NCBI RefSeq assembly: GCF_018449525.1
Contig: NZ_JAAVUS010000004.1
Coordinates: forward strand, 1 to 64,000
Reading direction: 5' to 3'
DNA length: 64,000 nt
Source: Bradyrhizobium sp. dw_78
Lineage (GTDB): Bacteria > Pseudomonadota > Alphaproteobacteria > Rhizobiales > Xanthobacteraceae
Shown: in pieces, positions 1 through 8,598 of the stretch
How the letters are laid out: every line of letters begins with the position of its first letter
Numbering within the stretch: the first letter of the stretch is position 1
Program-made: the position numbers and the translations under genes
The notes under the pieces: generated by a model
Database searches by the model: none
The model's input: only the letters and a program-made list of their open reading frames with translations
What the model was told of the DNA's origin: nothing

Positions 1-50
1 CTGGCGTGCGAGCCGAAGATCGCGCCCATGATTTTTCCGAAAATGCTCAT
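1..50 (-). CDS. DUF3597 family protein, N-terminal fragment
   Basis: Only the first 16 codons are inside the window; the rest lies beyond base 1. The reverse strand reads ATG at 50 followed by MSIFGKIMGAIFGSHA, the conserved amino-terminal signature of small DUF3597 proteins, whose function is not established. A GGGAG ribosome-binding site lies just upstream of the ATG on the minus strand. The match is short, so the family call rests on this peptide only. Confidence 0.7.
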   Translation of the reverse strand, partial: MSIFGKIMGAIFGSHA

Positions 51-443
51 CGTTTGCTCCCAATGCAATGAAGACAAGGATCCGGCGAAGGACCGAACAA
101 CAACGCCGTTGGCGGACAAACGTGCCAGCCCGGCCGCCACGAGTTTATCGCCTCGAATCTGGTTGCCAATGCGGCACCAGGACGCCGGAACCAACTTAGC
201 CGCAGCGAAATGACGGAGGAATGACGTGCAGGAAGAGCCGCGACGCCTGACGTCGAGCCAGCAGGTTATTGTGGCCGGCCGGCGGCGATCAAATCCTGAT
301 GATAATGAGAGAAGCCATCCGGTCCGTGGATTGCTTCTCCGCCCTGTCCGTTGCACTCTGATCGGGCGGGCCTTGTTTTGGCCGCGGTTGCCGCGGGCAT
401 TTCATGGATTCTGCGATTTATCTTCAACGGCGAAGCGATTTCC
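51..443. other. Intergenic region, no gene recognised
   Basis: This region lies between the divergent DUF3597 gene and the lytic transglycosylase and probably holds both promoters. One short plus-strand frame (226-459, GTG start after a GGAGG-like stretch) could be translated, but its arginine-rich product resembles nothing I recognise and it overlaps the transglycosylase start in another frame. No repeat or hairpin of note was seen. Confidence 0.4.
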
Positions 444-1268
444 GTGCGATCTTTGCTGACCTCCCGATTTCTTTTAGGAGCATTGGCGGCCAGCGCCTTG
501 ATGCTGTCGCCGGCCGCCGCCTTGGCCGCGTCCTGCGACACCGGCAACTTCGAGACCTGGCTCAGCGACTTCAAGAGCGACGCCGCCGCCAAGGGTATTT
601 CTCAGCCAGCGATCGCGTCCGGCCTGGACGGCGTGACGCTGGACAAGTCGGTGATTGCCCGGGATCATTCGCAAGGCGTCTTCAACCAGAGTTTTGAGGA
701 ATTCTCCGGCCGCATGGTGCCGCCGCGGCTGACGCGCGCCAGCAACATGATGAAGCAGTATGGATCGGTGCTCGGGCGCATCGAGGAGGCCTATGGCGTG
801 CCGGGCGAAGTGCTGGTCGCGATCTGGGGCCTGGAAACCGATTTCGGCGTCAATATCGGAAAGTTTCCGACGCTGCGTTCGCTGGCGACGCTGGCTTATG
901 ATTGCCGCCGCTCGGACGAATTCCGCGCGCAGCTTTTGGACGCGTTGCGCATCATCGACCGCGGCGATCTCGCCGCCTCGGAAATGCACGGCGCCTGGGC
1001 CGGCGAAATCGGCCAGACCCAATTCATGCCGTCGTCCTATCTCAAATACGCGGTCGATTTCGACGGCAACGGCCGCCGCGATCTCCTGCATAGCGCCCCC
1101 GATGTGCTGGCCTCTACGGCGAACTATCTCGCTTCTTACGGCTGGCAACGCGGCAAGGGCTGGGAGCCCGGCAGCCCGAACTTCAGCGTGATCCAGCAAT
1201 GGAACAAGAGCGATGTCTACGCGCGAACGATCGCCTATTTCGCGACCCAGCTTTCGCACGCGCCGTAA
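444..1268 (+). CDS. MltB-family lytic murein transglycosylase
   Basis: A periplasmic or membrane-associated enzyme that cleaves the MurNAc-GlcNAc bond of peptidoglycan with anhydro-ring formation. The frame is open from 351, but a GTG at 444 gives a 274-residue protein starting directly with a signal peptide (MRSLLTSRFLLGALAASALM, cleavage near ALA-AS), so I prefer that start. The body carries the MltB/SLT2 hallmarks: VLVAIWGLETDFG, with the presumed catalytic glutamate in the LET triplet, then GEIGQTQFMPSSYLKYAVDFDGNG, a Gln-rich substrate-binding segment followed by a calcium-loop-like acidic stretch. It lacks a C-terminal peptidoglycan-binding domain, so it is the short single-domain form. 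It stands alone with no operon partner. Exact paralog identity among the MltB-like enzymes is uncertain. Confidence 0.88.
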   Translation: MRSLLTSRFLLGALAASALMLSPAAALAASCDTGNFETWLSDFKSDAAAKGISQPAIASGLDGVTLDKSVIARDHSQGVFNQSFEEFSGRMVPPRLTRASNMMKQYGSVLGRIEEAYGVPGEVLVAIWGLETDFGVNIGKFPTLRSLATLAYDCRRSDEFRAQLLDALRIIDRGDLAASEMHGAWAGEIGQTQFMPSSYLKYAVDFDGNGRRDLLHSAPDVLASTANYLASYGWQRGKGWEPGSPNFSVIQQWNKSDVYARTIAYFATQLSHAP

Positions 1269-1779
1269 AACCTCCCATCCAGGCTATTGATGTTTCGGGA
1301 CGCGCGGCTTCGTGCCTTTGCCGTCGCAGGTTAACGAAGGTTCCGCCAGATTCCGATTCGGTATTCCAGATAATGGATGACATCCGATTCTTAAGATCTG
1401 ATTCTTTATTCATTAACCGTCGTATGCGGTCAGCGCATAAGGACCTCGGTTTACCCGGTTCCTGGAGAATAGCTTCCCCCCTGGAATTCGTTGCCCAGAA
1501 TTCCCACCTCCCGCAGGAGGCGACGGCGCACGTCACTATCGCCTTATTCAATTGATTTTACAGGACTTTTATTGAGATCTCCAGGCGAAGGAGCTTCTGT
1601 CGCTCAAGGTCGAGGCGGCTGTGCCGGAGGGTTAATCACTTCCTGTCCTTGTTATGCATTTCCAGCCTAGCTGCATCGCAACATTAAACTCTGTTGCAGT
1701 GCGATATAATCGTCTATATTCATTTCAACGATGAAGCGTTCCTCCAAGCGCTGAATCGCTTAGACGAAGGAGATAATCG
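1269..1779. other. Long AT-richer intergenic region upstream of the DUF1127 gene
   Basis: About 510 bases without a convincing gene, visibly richer in A/T than the neighbours. Near the right end there are promoter-like hexamers TATAAT at 1705-1710 and TATATT at 1715-1720, with TTGCAG at 1694-1699; spacing is not ideal for either pair, so no promoter is called. GCAAC and GTTGC arms around 1679-1697 form a weak dyad. A small RNA or long leader is possible but not shown. Confidence 0.35.
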
Positions 1780-1932
1780 ATGTTGCTCTCGCTCATCCGT
1801 ATGATTCGTGCGTTCCGCGACTATCAGCGCAATTTCGCTGAACTGGCTGCGCTCAGTGATCGCGAACTGGCCGATATCGGCCTGGATCGTTCGGACATTC
1901 AGCGCGTTGCAGCCGGCACCTATAACGGCTGA
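1780..1932 (+). CDS. DUF1127 small protein
   Basis: A 50-residue Arg-rich peptide, MLLSLIRMIRAFRDYQRN at the start and LAALSDRELADIGLDRSDI in the core, which is the DUF1127 (YjiS-like) signature. Members of this family in alphaproteobacteria are small, often stress- or growth-phase-linked, and some bind RNA or take part in phosphate and carbon metabolism; which applies here is unknown. The start is fixed by an AAGGAG ribosome-binding site at 1767-1772, eight bases before the ATG. It is monocistronic, with a long upstream region and a hairpin terminator downstream. Confidence 0.88.
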   Translation: MLLSLIRMIRAFRDYQRNFAELAALSDRELADIGLDRSDIQRVAAGTYNG

Positions 1933-1957
1933 CCCAATTTTCGCTGACTGACCGACG

Positions 1958-1986
1958 GACAACGCCCGCCCCGCGCGGGCGTTGTC
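1958..1986 (+). terminator. Stem-loop after the DUF1127 gene
   Basis: A perfect 12-bp stem (1958-1969 with 1975-1986) around a five-base loop, 25 bases after the DUF1127 stop codon. There is only a weak T stretch afterwards, so it may be Rho-assisted or an mRNA 3' stabiliser. Confidence 0.6.
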
Positions 1987-2039
1987 GTATTCGGCGTTCG
2001 CGCATTCCACTGCGCAGGAAAAAGCGCTAACCCTGCGCG

Positions 2040-3470
2040 ATGACTGGCATCAACCCCTCTGAACCCCTGCATATCATCGGCGCGGGCCTGGCCGGCTCGG
2101 AAGCAGCCTGGCAGGCCGCCAGCGCCGGCAGCCGCGTTGTCCTGCACGAGATGCGCCCCGAACGAATGACCGAAGCCCATCGGACCGATGGACTAGCCGA
2201 ACTCGTCTGTTCCAATTCGTTTCGCTCCGACGACGCCGCCAACAATGCCGTGGGCTTGCTGCACGCCGAGATGCGGCGCCTGGGATCGCTGATCATGCGC
2301 GCCGCCGACGCCAACCAGGTGCCGGCCGGGGGCGCCTTGGCAGTGGACCGCGACGGATTTTCCGCCGCCGTCACCAAAGCCCTTACCGACCATCCCCTGA
2401 TCGAGATCGACCGCACCGAGGTCGCCGGCCTGCCGCCGGCCGAATGGCGCCACGTCATCGTCGCCACCGGGCCCCTCACCTCCGCGCCGCTCGCGGAAGC
2501 GATTCGCGAATTGACGGACGAAAATGCATTGGCATTCTTCGATGCGATCGCACCGATCGTACACAAGGACTCGATCGATATGTCGGTGGCGTGGTTTCAG
2601 TCGCGCTACGACAAGGTCGGTCCCGGCGGTACCGGCGCCGATTACATCAATTGCCCGATGACCAAGGAGCAATACGACGCCTTCGTCGACGCCCTGGTGA
2701 CGGGAGAGAAGGTCGACTTCAAGGAATGGGAAACCGATACGCCCTATTTTGACGGCTGTCTGCCGATCGAGGTGATGGCCGAGCGCGGGCCAGAGACCTT
2801 GCGCCATGGCCCGATGAAGCCGGTCGGACTCACCAATCCGCACAACCCCACTGTGAAGGCCCATGCGATCGTGCAACTGCGTCAGGACAACAAGCTCGGC
2901 ACGCTCTACAATATCGTTGGCTTCCAGACCAAGCTGAAGCACGGGGCCCAGCAGCGTATCTTCCGCACCATCCCCGGGCTTGGGAACGCCGAATTCGCCC
3001 GGCTCGGCGGCCTGCATCGCAACACTTTCCTGAACTCGCCAAAGCTCCTGGACACCCGGTTGCGGCTGCGGACGCAGCCACGGCTGCGCTTTGCCGGACA
3101 GGTCACCGGTTGCGAAGGCTATGTGGAATCGGCGGCCATCGGCCTGATCGCCGGCCTCTACGCCGCCGCGGAAGCCCGTTCGCGGGAGCTGGCTCCGCCA
3201 CCGGCAACCACGGCGATCGGATCGCTGCTCGGCCATATCACCGGCGGCCATATCGAAACTATCGACGCCGGCCCACGTTCGTTCCAGCCGATGAACGTCA
3301 ATTTCGGGCTGTTTCCGCCACTTGCCAATCCGCCGACCAAAAATCCGGATGGCAGCCGGCTGCGCGGCAATGAAAAGACGGTCGCCAAGAAACAGGCCAT
3401 CAGCGCCCGCGCGCTGGCCGATCTCGATCGCTGGATCGCGGACAGCCTGCACGTTCAAGCGGCGGCGTGA
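2040..3470 (+). CDS. trmFO: TrmFO, folate-dependent tRNA m5U54 methyltransferase
   Basis: Methylates uridine 54 in the T-loop of tRNA using methylenetetrahydrofolate and FADH2 in the cytosol. The 476-residue product starts with a Rossmann FAD motif, [13 protein letters not shown] (G14-x-G16-x-x-G19), and contains [20 protein letters not shown] with the conserved cysteine of the family, HRNTFLNSP, and a C-terminal [19 protein letters not shown], all typical of GidA-like TrmFO rather than GidA itself. Length matches the family. The downstream kinase-like gene starts seven bases after its stop, so the two are likely co-transcribed; a functional link between them is not evident. Confidence 0.95.
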   Translation: MTGINPSEPLHIIGAGLAGSEAAWQAASAGSRVVLHEMRPERMTEAHRTDGLAELVCSNSFRSDDAANNAVGLLHAEMRRLGSLIMRAADANQVPAGGALAVDRDGFSAAVTKALTDHPLIEIDRTEVAGLPPAEWRHVIVATGPLTSAPLAEAIRELTDENALAFFDAIAPIVHKDSIDMSVAWFQSRYDKVGPGGTGADYINCPMTKEQYDAFVDALVTGEKVDFKEWETDTPYFDGCLPIEVMAERGPETLRHGPMKPVGLTNPHNPTVKAHAIVQLRQDNKLGTLYNIVGFQTKLKHGAQQRIFRTIPGLGNAEFARLGGLHRNTFLNSPKLLDTRLRLRTQPRLRFAGQVTGCEGYVESAAIGLIAGLYAAAEARSRELAPPPATTAIGSLLGHITGGHIETIDAGPRSFQPMNVNFGLFPPLANPPTKNPDGSRLRGNEKTVAKKQAISARALADLDRWIADSLHVQAAA

Positions 3471-3477
3471 GTTCTCC

Positions 3478-4581
3478 ATGAAACTGCCCAAAGAGGATGT
3501 CGCTGTGCTGACGGCGCGATGGACCGAAGGCGTGCTGCTGAAGCGCGACGTGTTTTCAACCGTCGAGCGCGGCCGGTTTCGCGGCGACAATGGCGAGGCC
3601 GATGCGGTGCTGCGCCGGCTCGATCAGGTGCCGTGGTGGTCCTTTATTCTCGCGCACCATTTGTTCGCACGCGAGCGCCGCGCCCTCGCGCTCGCGCGCG
3701 ACCTGCATGTCGGACCGGAACTGCTATGGGCCGGCCGGCGGGCGCTGGTGCGCGGATTCATCAACGGCGTGGCGCTGCATCTCGCCAAGCCGGTCGGCGA
3801 TGTCGCCTATTTCCGCTCGGCCAAGCAGGCGCTGCGCAAGCTGCACCGCGCCGGCATCTGCCATAACGATCTTGCGAAAGAACAGAACTGGCTGCGCGGC
3901 ACTGACGGGCGCGCCTATCTCACCGACTTCCAGCTCGCAGCCTGCTTTCGGACGCGGAGCCGGCTGTTTCGCATCGCGGCCTATGAGGATCTCCGGCATC
4001 TGCTGAAGCACAAGCGCAGCTACGCGCCGGAAGCGCTGACGCCGATGGAGCGCAAGATTCTCGCGCGCAAATCCTTTGCGGCGCGGCTCTGGCTGATGAC
4101 CGGCAAAAAGGTCTACCGCGCCATCACCCGCGGCGTGTTCAATTTTACCGACCGCGAAGGCGGCGGCCGAAGACTGGTCAATGATGCCCCGGTTCTGGTC
4201 GATCTGATCAAACGCAATCCCGATGTTCGCGACACCGCCATTGTGGCGTTCGCCGACCGGCGCGCCGGCGTCGGGCTCTATGCCTTCGTCGAAGCCGACC
4301 GGACCACGCTGGAGGCGCAACTGCACAACGAGCTTGCCGCAGCCAAAGGGCCAAAGCCGCCGGAACATATCCAGGTGGTGCGGACATTACCGCGCGACAG
4401 CAGCGGCAAGCCGCGTACCGAGATCCTGCAGCTCGTGGCGATGAACCAGATCGACCTGATCGAGCCGATGATAGCCAATGAGACCGACCGCGCGTTTCTG
4501 AAGAGCATCCTCGAATCGCGCAAGAACTTGCGCGACCGGTTTAATTTTGAGGCCGGCGACATCCCGACGCCGTCGCACTGA
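3478..4581 (+). CDS. Protein-kinase-like protein with C-terminal acyl-adenylate lid-like domain
   Basis: A 367-residue protein; I chose the ATG at 3478 because the upstream extension of the frame lies inside trmFO. Residues about 10-210 look like an atypical kinase of the RIO/lipopolysaccharide-kinase type: HNDLAKEQN (129-137, catalytic-loop H-x-D-x-x-x-x-x-N) and TDFQLA (149-154) in place of DFG. The glycine-rich loop is not obvious. Residues about 235-325 resemble the C-terminal lid of the acyl-CoA synthetase/adenylation family: VRDTAIVAFADRRAGVGLYAF, then PPEHIQVVRTLPRDSSGKPR with the GK lysine at 311 that in true synthetases contacts the adenylate. No N-terminal adenylation core is present. 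The substrate is unknown. Related rhizobial genes are usually called serine/threonine protein kinases, but a small-molecule or lipid target is equally possible. Confidence 0.7.
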   Translation: MKLPKEDVAVLTARWTEGVLLKRDVFSTVERGRFRGDNGEADAVLRRLDQVPWWSFILAHHLFARERRALALARDLHVGPELLWAGRRALVRGFINGVALHLAKPVGDVAYFRSAKQALRKLHRAGICHNDLAKEQNWLRGTDGRAYLTDFQLAACFRTRSRLFRIAAYEDLRHLLKHKRSYAPEALTPMERKILARKSFAARLWLMTGKKVYRAITRGVFNFTDREGGGRRLVNDAPVLVDLIKRNPDVRDTAIVAFADRRAGVGLYAFVEADRTTLEAQLHNELAAAKGPKPPEHIQVVRTLPRDSSGKPRTEILQLVAMNQIDLIEPMIANETDRAFLKSILESRKNLRDRFNFEAGDIPTPSH

Positions 4582-4588
4582 TCCGCTG

Positions 4589-5449
4589 CTACGAAAACAC
4601 CCGCGACTTTGATGCGCGCCACAGCGTCCATAGCGTGCGCAGCCGCGACGGCGCGCGCGGCACGAAGGCATCGAAGTCCGGACGCGACATCCGTTCGAGA
4701 TCGCGGCGGACCAGCGCCAGCGGCAGGAAGACCGGCTTGATCTCCGGCGGCACGCTCTCCAGCAGCGAGAGCGCCGTCTTAAGATGCTTCTGCGCGTCAG
4801 AGACGAGTTGATCGAGCACGGCACGAAGCTTCGGCGTCTGCTTACCCGCGAACACCTCTTCCGTCGTCACATCATGTTGTTGCAACCATTGCATCGGCAG
4901 GAACAACTGACGCCGCGACGCGTCAAACGGCAGCGCCGCAACCACCTGCATCATGCCCTGCGCCAGTCCGGCGTGGCTTGCGAGGTGCTCGATCTCCTCC
5001 GATTGCCAGCCGGCGATCTGCGCGCCGAGCGAAAACATCACCGACACCGTGTCGTCGAGATAGCCTTCCAGCGCCGCAACCGTCGGCATCGGATCGTTGT
5101 ACAGATCGAATTGATGCTCCTCGATCAGGCGCGACAGCCGCTCGGCCGGCAGACGTGTGCTGCGGATCGCCAGCAGCAATTCAGCCGCGACCGGATTGCC
5201 CTCGACGCCGCCGTGGCCGGCGCCGGCCAGCATGTCGGTCCACCATTGCAGGCGCATTTCGCCCGGCAACGCCTGGGTGACCTGGGTGCGGATTCGGGCG
5301 ATCTCGATGTCAAAGGCATAGAGCGCGAGCAGTGATCGGCGCTGGTTGGCCGGTACGAACAGCGTCGAGGCGTAGCGGGCAAAATCATGGGCCCGGACCA
5401 GTTCGGCGCAGAAGGCCGGTGCATCCGTGGCCGCAGCAGTATCCGTCAT
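4589..5449 (-). CDS. Squalene/phytoene synthase-fold protein, NDUFAF6-like
   Basis: A 286-residue protein of the squalene/phytoene synthase family (RSLLALYAFDIEIARIRTQV near residues 38-57, LQWWTDML near 68, HQFDLYNDPMP near 112). The aspartate-rich motifs that bind prenyl diphosphates appear lost: the first reads FDIEIAR, and the segment where the second is expected reads GMMQVVAALPFDA. This degenerate form matches NDUFAF6 (C8orf38), a mitochondrial complex I assembly factor, better than a carotenoid or hopanoid enzyme. It overlaps the Mth938/NDUFAF3-like gene by four bases (ATGA), implying translational coupling, and lies at the end of the yajC-secD-secF cluster. A role in respiratory complex I assembly is inferred; a catalytic prenyl-synthase role cannot be excluded from sequence alone. 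Confidence 0.75.
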   Translation of the reverse strand: MTDTAAATDAPAFCAELVRAHDFARYASTLFVPANQRRSLLALYAFDIEIARIRTQVTQALPGEMRLQWWTDMLAGAGHGGVEGNPVAAELLLAIRSTRLPAERLSRLIEEHQFDLYNDPMPTVAALEGYLDDTVSVMFSLGAQIAGWQSEEIEHLASHAGLAQGMMQVVAALPFDASRRQLFLPMQWLQQHDVTTEEVFAGKQTPKLRAVLDQLVSDAQKHLKTALSLLESVPPEIKPVFLPLALVRRDLERMSRPDFDAFVPRAPSRLRTLWTLWRASKSRVFS

Positions 5450-5829
5450 GGCACCGCGATCAGCGCCGCCGCGACGCGACGCCGTTCGCCCATCATGATG
5501 TTGTAGGTACGGATCGCAGGCCCGGTCTGCATCGTGTCCAGCACCACCTTCACCGCACGCAGCGCCTCGCGAAGCTCCGATGGAGCCAGCCAGACCTCAG
5601 TGCCGGTGCCGACGATCAACGTATCGATGCTGTTGGCCGCCGCGAACACACGCTGCAGCGAATCCCGGTCGATCTGCTCGGGTTTGGTGACCGGCCAGGC
5701 CCAGATCGCATCCGGCAGGCACAGCAGCGAGCCCCGATGCGACATATCGTCAAAGGCGAACCCGCCTTTGCCGTAGGCCTCGATCGGCGCCGATCTCGGA
5801 AGATGCGGAGCGTCCGAACGGTCGGGCAT
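5446..5829 (-). CDS. Mth938-domain (DUF498) protein, NDUFAF3-like
   Basis: A 127-residue protein with the Mth938/DUF498 fold pattern: an N-terminal GGFAFDDMSHRGSLLCLPD strand region, DTLIVGTGTEVW in the middle and YNIMMGERRRVAAALIAV at the end. The human homologue NDUFAF3 is a complex I assembly factor, and bacterial members are known to lie beside secD/secF. Here the gene sits three bases after secF and overlaps the NDUFAF6-like gene by four bases. The context suggests a function in membrane-protein biogenesis or complex I assembly; this is inference, as no catalytic residues are recognisable. Confidence 0.85.
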   Translation of the reverse strand: MPDRSDAPHLPRSAPIEAYGKGGFAFDDMSHRGSLLCLPDAIWAWPVTKPEQIDRDSLQRVFAAANSIDTLIVGTGTEVWLAPSELREALRAVKVVLDTMQTGPAIRTYNIMMGERRRVAAALIAVP

Positions 5830-5832
5830 GGA

Positions 5833-6837
5833 TCACTTCTTCGATGGTTTTTCCGGCGCGTCTTCCCGGTGACTGCCGACGCCAAGATAGATCAGGATCG
5901 GCGCCGCGATGAAGATCGAGGTATAGGTGCCGACCAGCACCACGCCGAACATCATGACGGCGGTGAAGCTGTGAATGGCGTTGCCGCCGAACAATAGCAG
6001 CGCCAGCAGCGCCAGCGTCACGGTGACGTGGGTGATGATCGAGCGTGACAATGTCGAATTGATGGATTCATTAAGCAATTCGGGCATCGGCATTTTCTTG
6101 TAGCGCCGCAGCATTTCGCGGATGCGATCGTAGATCACGACCGTGTCGTTCAGCGAGTAACCCAGGATCGTCAGCAGCGCCGCGATGCTGGTGAGGTCGA
6201 AATCGACTTGCGAGACCGACATGAAACCGATGGTCAGCACGATGTCGTGGACGTTGGCGATCATGGCGCCCAGCGCGAACTGCCATTCGAAACGGAACCA
6301 GAGATAGATCAGGATCGCAAAGATCGCGAGCATCAGCCCGAGCATGCCATAGGCCAGCAATTCGCCTGATACGCGCGGTCCCACCACTTCGACGCGGCGG
6401 TAGTCGACGGCATCGCCGAGCGCGCCGCGGACCTTCTGCACCGCATCCTGCTGAGCAGCATCACCGCCCGGCTGTTCGGCAACCCGGATCAATACCTCGT
6501 CGGGACCGCCGAACTGCTGCAACTGGATGTCGCCGAGCCCAAGCGTCGACAGGCTGGCGCGCATCGCGGCGATATCGGCCGTGCCCGATTTGGCGCGAAC
6601 TTCCAGCAGCGTGCCGCCCTTGAAGTCGATGCCGAAATTCAGGCCGTGGGTGAAGAACAGCGTGATGGCGACGATCGAAAGCACAGCCGAAATCGGAAAA
6701 CTGATGCGGCGGAAACGGGTGAAATCGAAATGGGTGTTGTCCGGCACGATCCGCAGCGACGGCAGCCAGCCGAAACAACTGACGACCGTCAGCACGACGA
6801 TGAGGGCGCCCAGCCCCAGCAAAACGAAATGTGTCAC
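5833..6837 (-). CDS. secF: Protein translocase subunit SecF
   Basis: Inner-membrane partner of SecD that uses the proton gradient to help release exported proteins on the periplasmic side. The FGIDFKGGTLLEV signature marks the start of the periplasmic domain, and the C-terminal half has the RND-like membrane segments with SLNDTVVIYDRIRE. The frame opens with an ATG at 6861, but a GTG at 6837 preceded by GGAG gives MTHFVLLGLGAL and is preferred. There is an additional hydrophobic stretch at the extreme N-terminus (about residues 3-24) before the usual first transmembrane helix. It follows secD after a gap of about 115 bases that contains a palindromic repeat. Confidence 0.93.
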   Translation of the reverse strand: MTHFVLLGLGALIVVLTVVSCFGWLPSLRIVPDNTHFDFTRFRRISFPISAVLSIVAITLFFTHGLNFGIDFKGGTLLEVRAKSGTADIAAMRASLSTLGLGDIQLQQFGGPDEVLIRVAEQPGGDAAQQDAVQKVRGALGDAVDYRRVEVVGPRVSGELLAYGMLGLMLAIFAILIYLWFRFEWQFALGAMIANVHDIVLTIGFMSVSQVDFDLTSIAALLTILGYSLNDTVVIYDRIREMLRRYKKMPMPELLNESINSTLSRSIITHVTVTLALLALLLFGGNAIHSFTAVMMFGVVLVGTYTSIFIAAPILIYLGVGSHREDAPEKPSKK

Positions 6838-6905
6838 GACCGGCTCCGCATTCCCTGGCATATGATCCAGCCACGCTGGGTCATATGCCTCGCTTTATTG
6901 TGTGA

Positions 6906-6954
6906 GGGCATGATCTCGTCCGAAAACCGGTATCCACTTTTCGGGATCATGCCC
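6906..6954. repeat. Palindromic dispersed repeat (family A) between secD and secF
   Basis: Outer arms GGGCATGATC (6906-6915) and GATCATGCCC (6945-6954) pair perfectly, with inner arms CCGAAAA and TTTTCGG and a central CCGGTATCCAC. It touches the secD stop codon. A diverged relative occurs at 25965-26014. In a transcript the element would fold into a long hairpin between secD and secF. Confidence 0.8.
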
Positions 6955-8552
6955 TAGATCGGCACGCTTTGCGGCCGCTTCCAACGCACCCAGCCCGCGA
7001 CGATCAGCCGGGTCAATGTAAACGCGGTGAAGACCGTGGTGATGATGCCGATGCCGAGCGTCACGGCGAAGCCGCGCACCGGGCCGGTGCCGATATAGAA
7101 CAGCACCGCCGCGGCGATGAAAGTGGTGATGTTGGAATCGAGGATGGTCGACAGCGCCCGCTTGAAGCCGGCGTCGATCGCCGAGATCGCGGTGCGCCCG
7201 CCGCGCAATTCCTCGCGGATGCGCTCATAGATCAGCACGTTGGAATCGACGGCGATGCCGACCGTCAGCACGATGCCGGCGATGCCGGGCAAGGTCAGCG
7301 TCGCGCTCAACAACGACAACAGGCCAAAAATCATCGCCACATTGATCGCAACCGCGATGTTGGCGAACACGCCAAACAGCCGGTAGGTCAGGAGCATGAA
7401 CACGATGACCATGATCGAGCCGACATAGGCGGCCAATTCGCCCTTCTCGATCGAATCCTGTCCGAGTCCGGGACCGACGGTACGCTCCTCGATGATGGTC
7501 AAGGGCGCCGGCAACGCGCCAGCACGCAGCAGGATCGCCAGATCGTTCGCCGATTGCACGGTGAAATTGCCCGAAATCTGCCCGGAACCGCCGGTGATCG
7601 GCTCGCGGATCACCGGCGCCGAAATCACTTCATTGTCGAGCACGATCGCGAAAGGCTGCCCGACATTTTCGGACGTCGCCTGCGAGAATTTGCGCGAACC
7701 CGCGCTGTTGAAGCGGAAATTGACGACCGGCTCGCTGGTGCGCGGGTCGAAGCCGGGCTGCGCGTCGGTCAGGTCGCCGCCGGAGACCAGAACCTGCTTC
7801 TTGATGACATAAGGAATCTTCGGCGCGGTCGAACTCATCAACACCTCGGAATCCGGCGGAGCCCTGCCCTGCAAAGCCTGATCCGGCGGCACCGTGGTAT
7901 CGACCATGCGGAATTCCATCTTGGCGGTCTTGCCCAGGATGTTCTTGAGCTGGGTCGGATCCTGCAGGCCCGGCACCTGAACCAGGATGCGGTCGGTGCC
8001 CTGGCGCTGGATCAGCGGCTCGACGGTGCCGAGTTCATTGACGCGCCGTTCGACGATCTGGATCGACTGGTCGATGGTCTGCCGGATCCGTTCGGTGATG
8101 GCGGCCTGCGGCACGGCGAGGCGGATCAGCCCGCCGCCGGCGTCGGAAACATCCAGGCTGCGCTGGCCGTTGGAACCGAGCAGGCCGGTGAGCGGCTGCG
8201 ACAGATCCTGCAACTTCGACAGCGCGTTTTGCAGATCGGTATCCTTGACACGCACCTCGACGCTGTCAGGACGCGAGGCCAGACCCGTGTAGCCGATCTT
8301 GGCCTCGCGCAACGTCCGGCGGACGTCGTCGCGAACCTGGTCGAGCTTATCCTTCTTGACGTAGTTGGAGTCGACCTCCAGCAGCAGATAGGAGCCGCCT
8401 TGCAGATCGAGGCCAAGCACGAGACGGCGCTGGGCCCAGGCCGGCCAGCCCTTGACGGTGGCTTCCGGGAAGAAGTTCGGAACGGCACAAAGGCACACCA
8501 CCAGCGCCGTCAGGATGATCGCCAGCGCCTTCCACCGCGTGAAATACAACAT
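6954..8552 (-). CDS. secD: Protein translocase subunit SecD
   Basis: Inner-membrane component of the SecDF complex that assists Sec-dependent export. The 532-residue protein has an N-terminal membrane anchor (about residues 8-27), the diagnostic GLDLQGGSYLLLEVD, a large periplasmic domain with the P1 head, and five C-terminal transmembrane segments including ALTLPGIAGIVLTVGIAVDSNVLIYERIREEL. Length fits the family. It lies between yajC (46-base gap) and secF, the standard order in alphaproteobacteria. Confidence 0.96.
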   Translation of the reverse strand: MLYFTRWKALAIILTALVVCLCAVPNFFPEATVKGWPAWAQRRLVLGLDLQGGSYLLLEVDSNYVKKDKLDQVRDDVRRTLREAKIGYTGLASRPDSVEVRVKDTDLQNALSKLQDLSQPLTGLLGSNGQRSLDVSDAGGGLIRLAVPQAAITERIRQTIDQSIQIVERRVNELGTVEPLIQRQGTDRILVQVPGLQDPTQLKNILGKTAKMEFRMVDTTVPPDQALQGRAPPDSEVLMSSTAPKIPYVIKKQVLVSGGDLTDAQPGFDPRTSEPVVNFRFNSAGSRKFSQATSENVGQPFAIVLDNEVISAPVIREPITGGSGQISGNFTVQSANDLAILLRAGALPAPLTIIEERTVGPGLGQDSIEKGELAAYVGSIMVIVFMLLTYRLFGVFANIAVAINVAMIFGLLSLLSATLTLPGIAGIVLTVGIAVDSNVLIYERIREELRGGRTAISAIDAGFKRALSTILDSNITTFIAAAVLFYIGTGPVRGFAVTLGIGIITTVFTAFTLTRLIVAGWVRWKRPQSVPI

Positions 8553-8598
8553 CGAGTTGACCTGTCAGAATCTGCAATGCGCGTCGTTCGAAAACGCA

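Noticed and set aside
226..459. 77-codon plus-strand frame with GTG start after a GGAGG-like site
   Set aside because: Not recognisable, overlaps the transglycosylase start, and has skewed Arg-rich composition.
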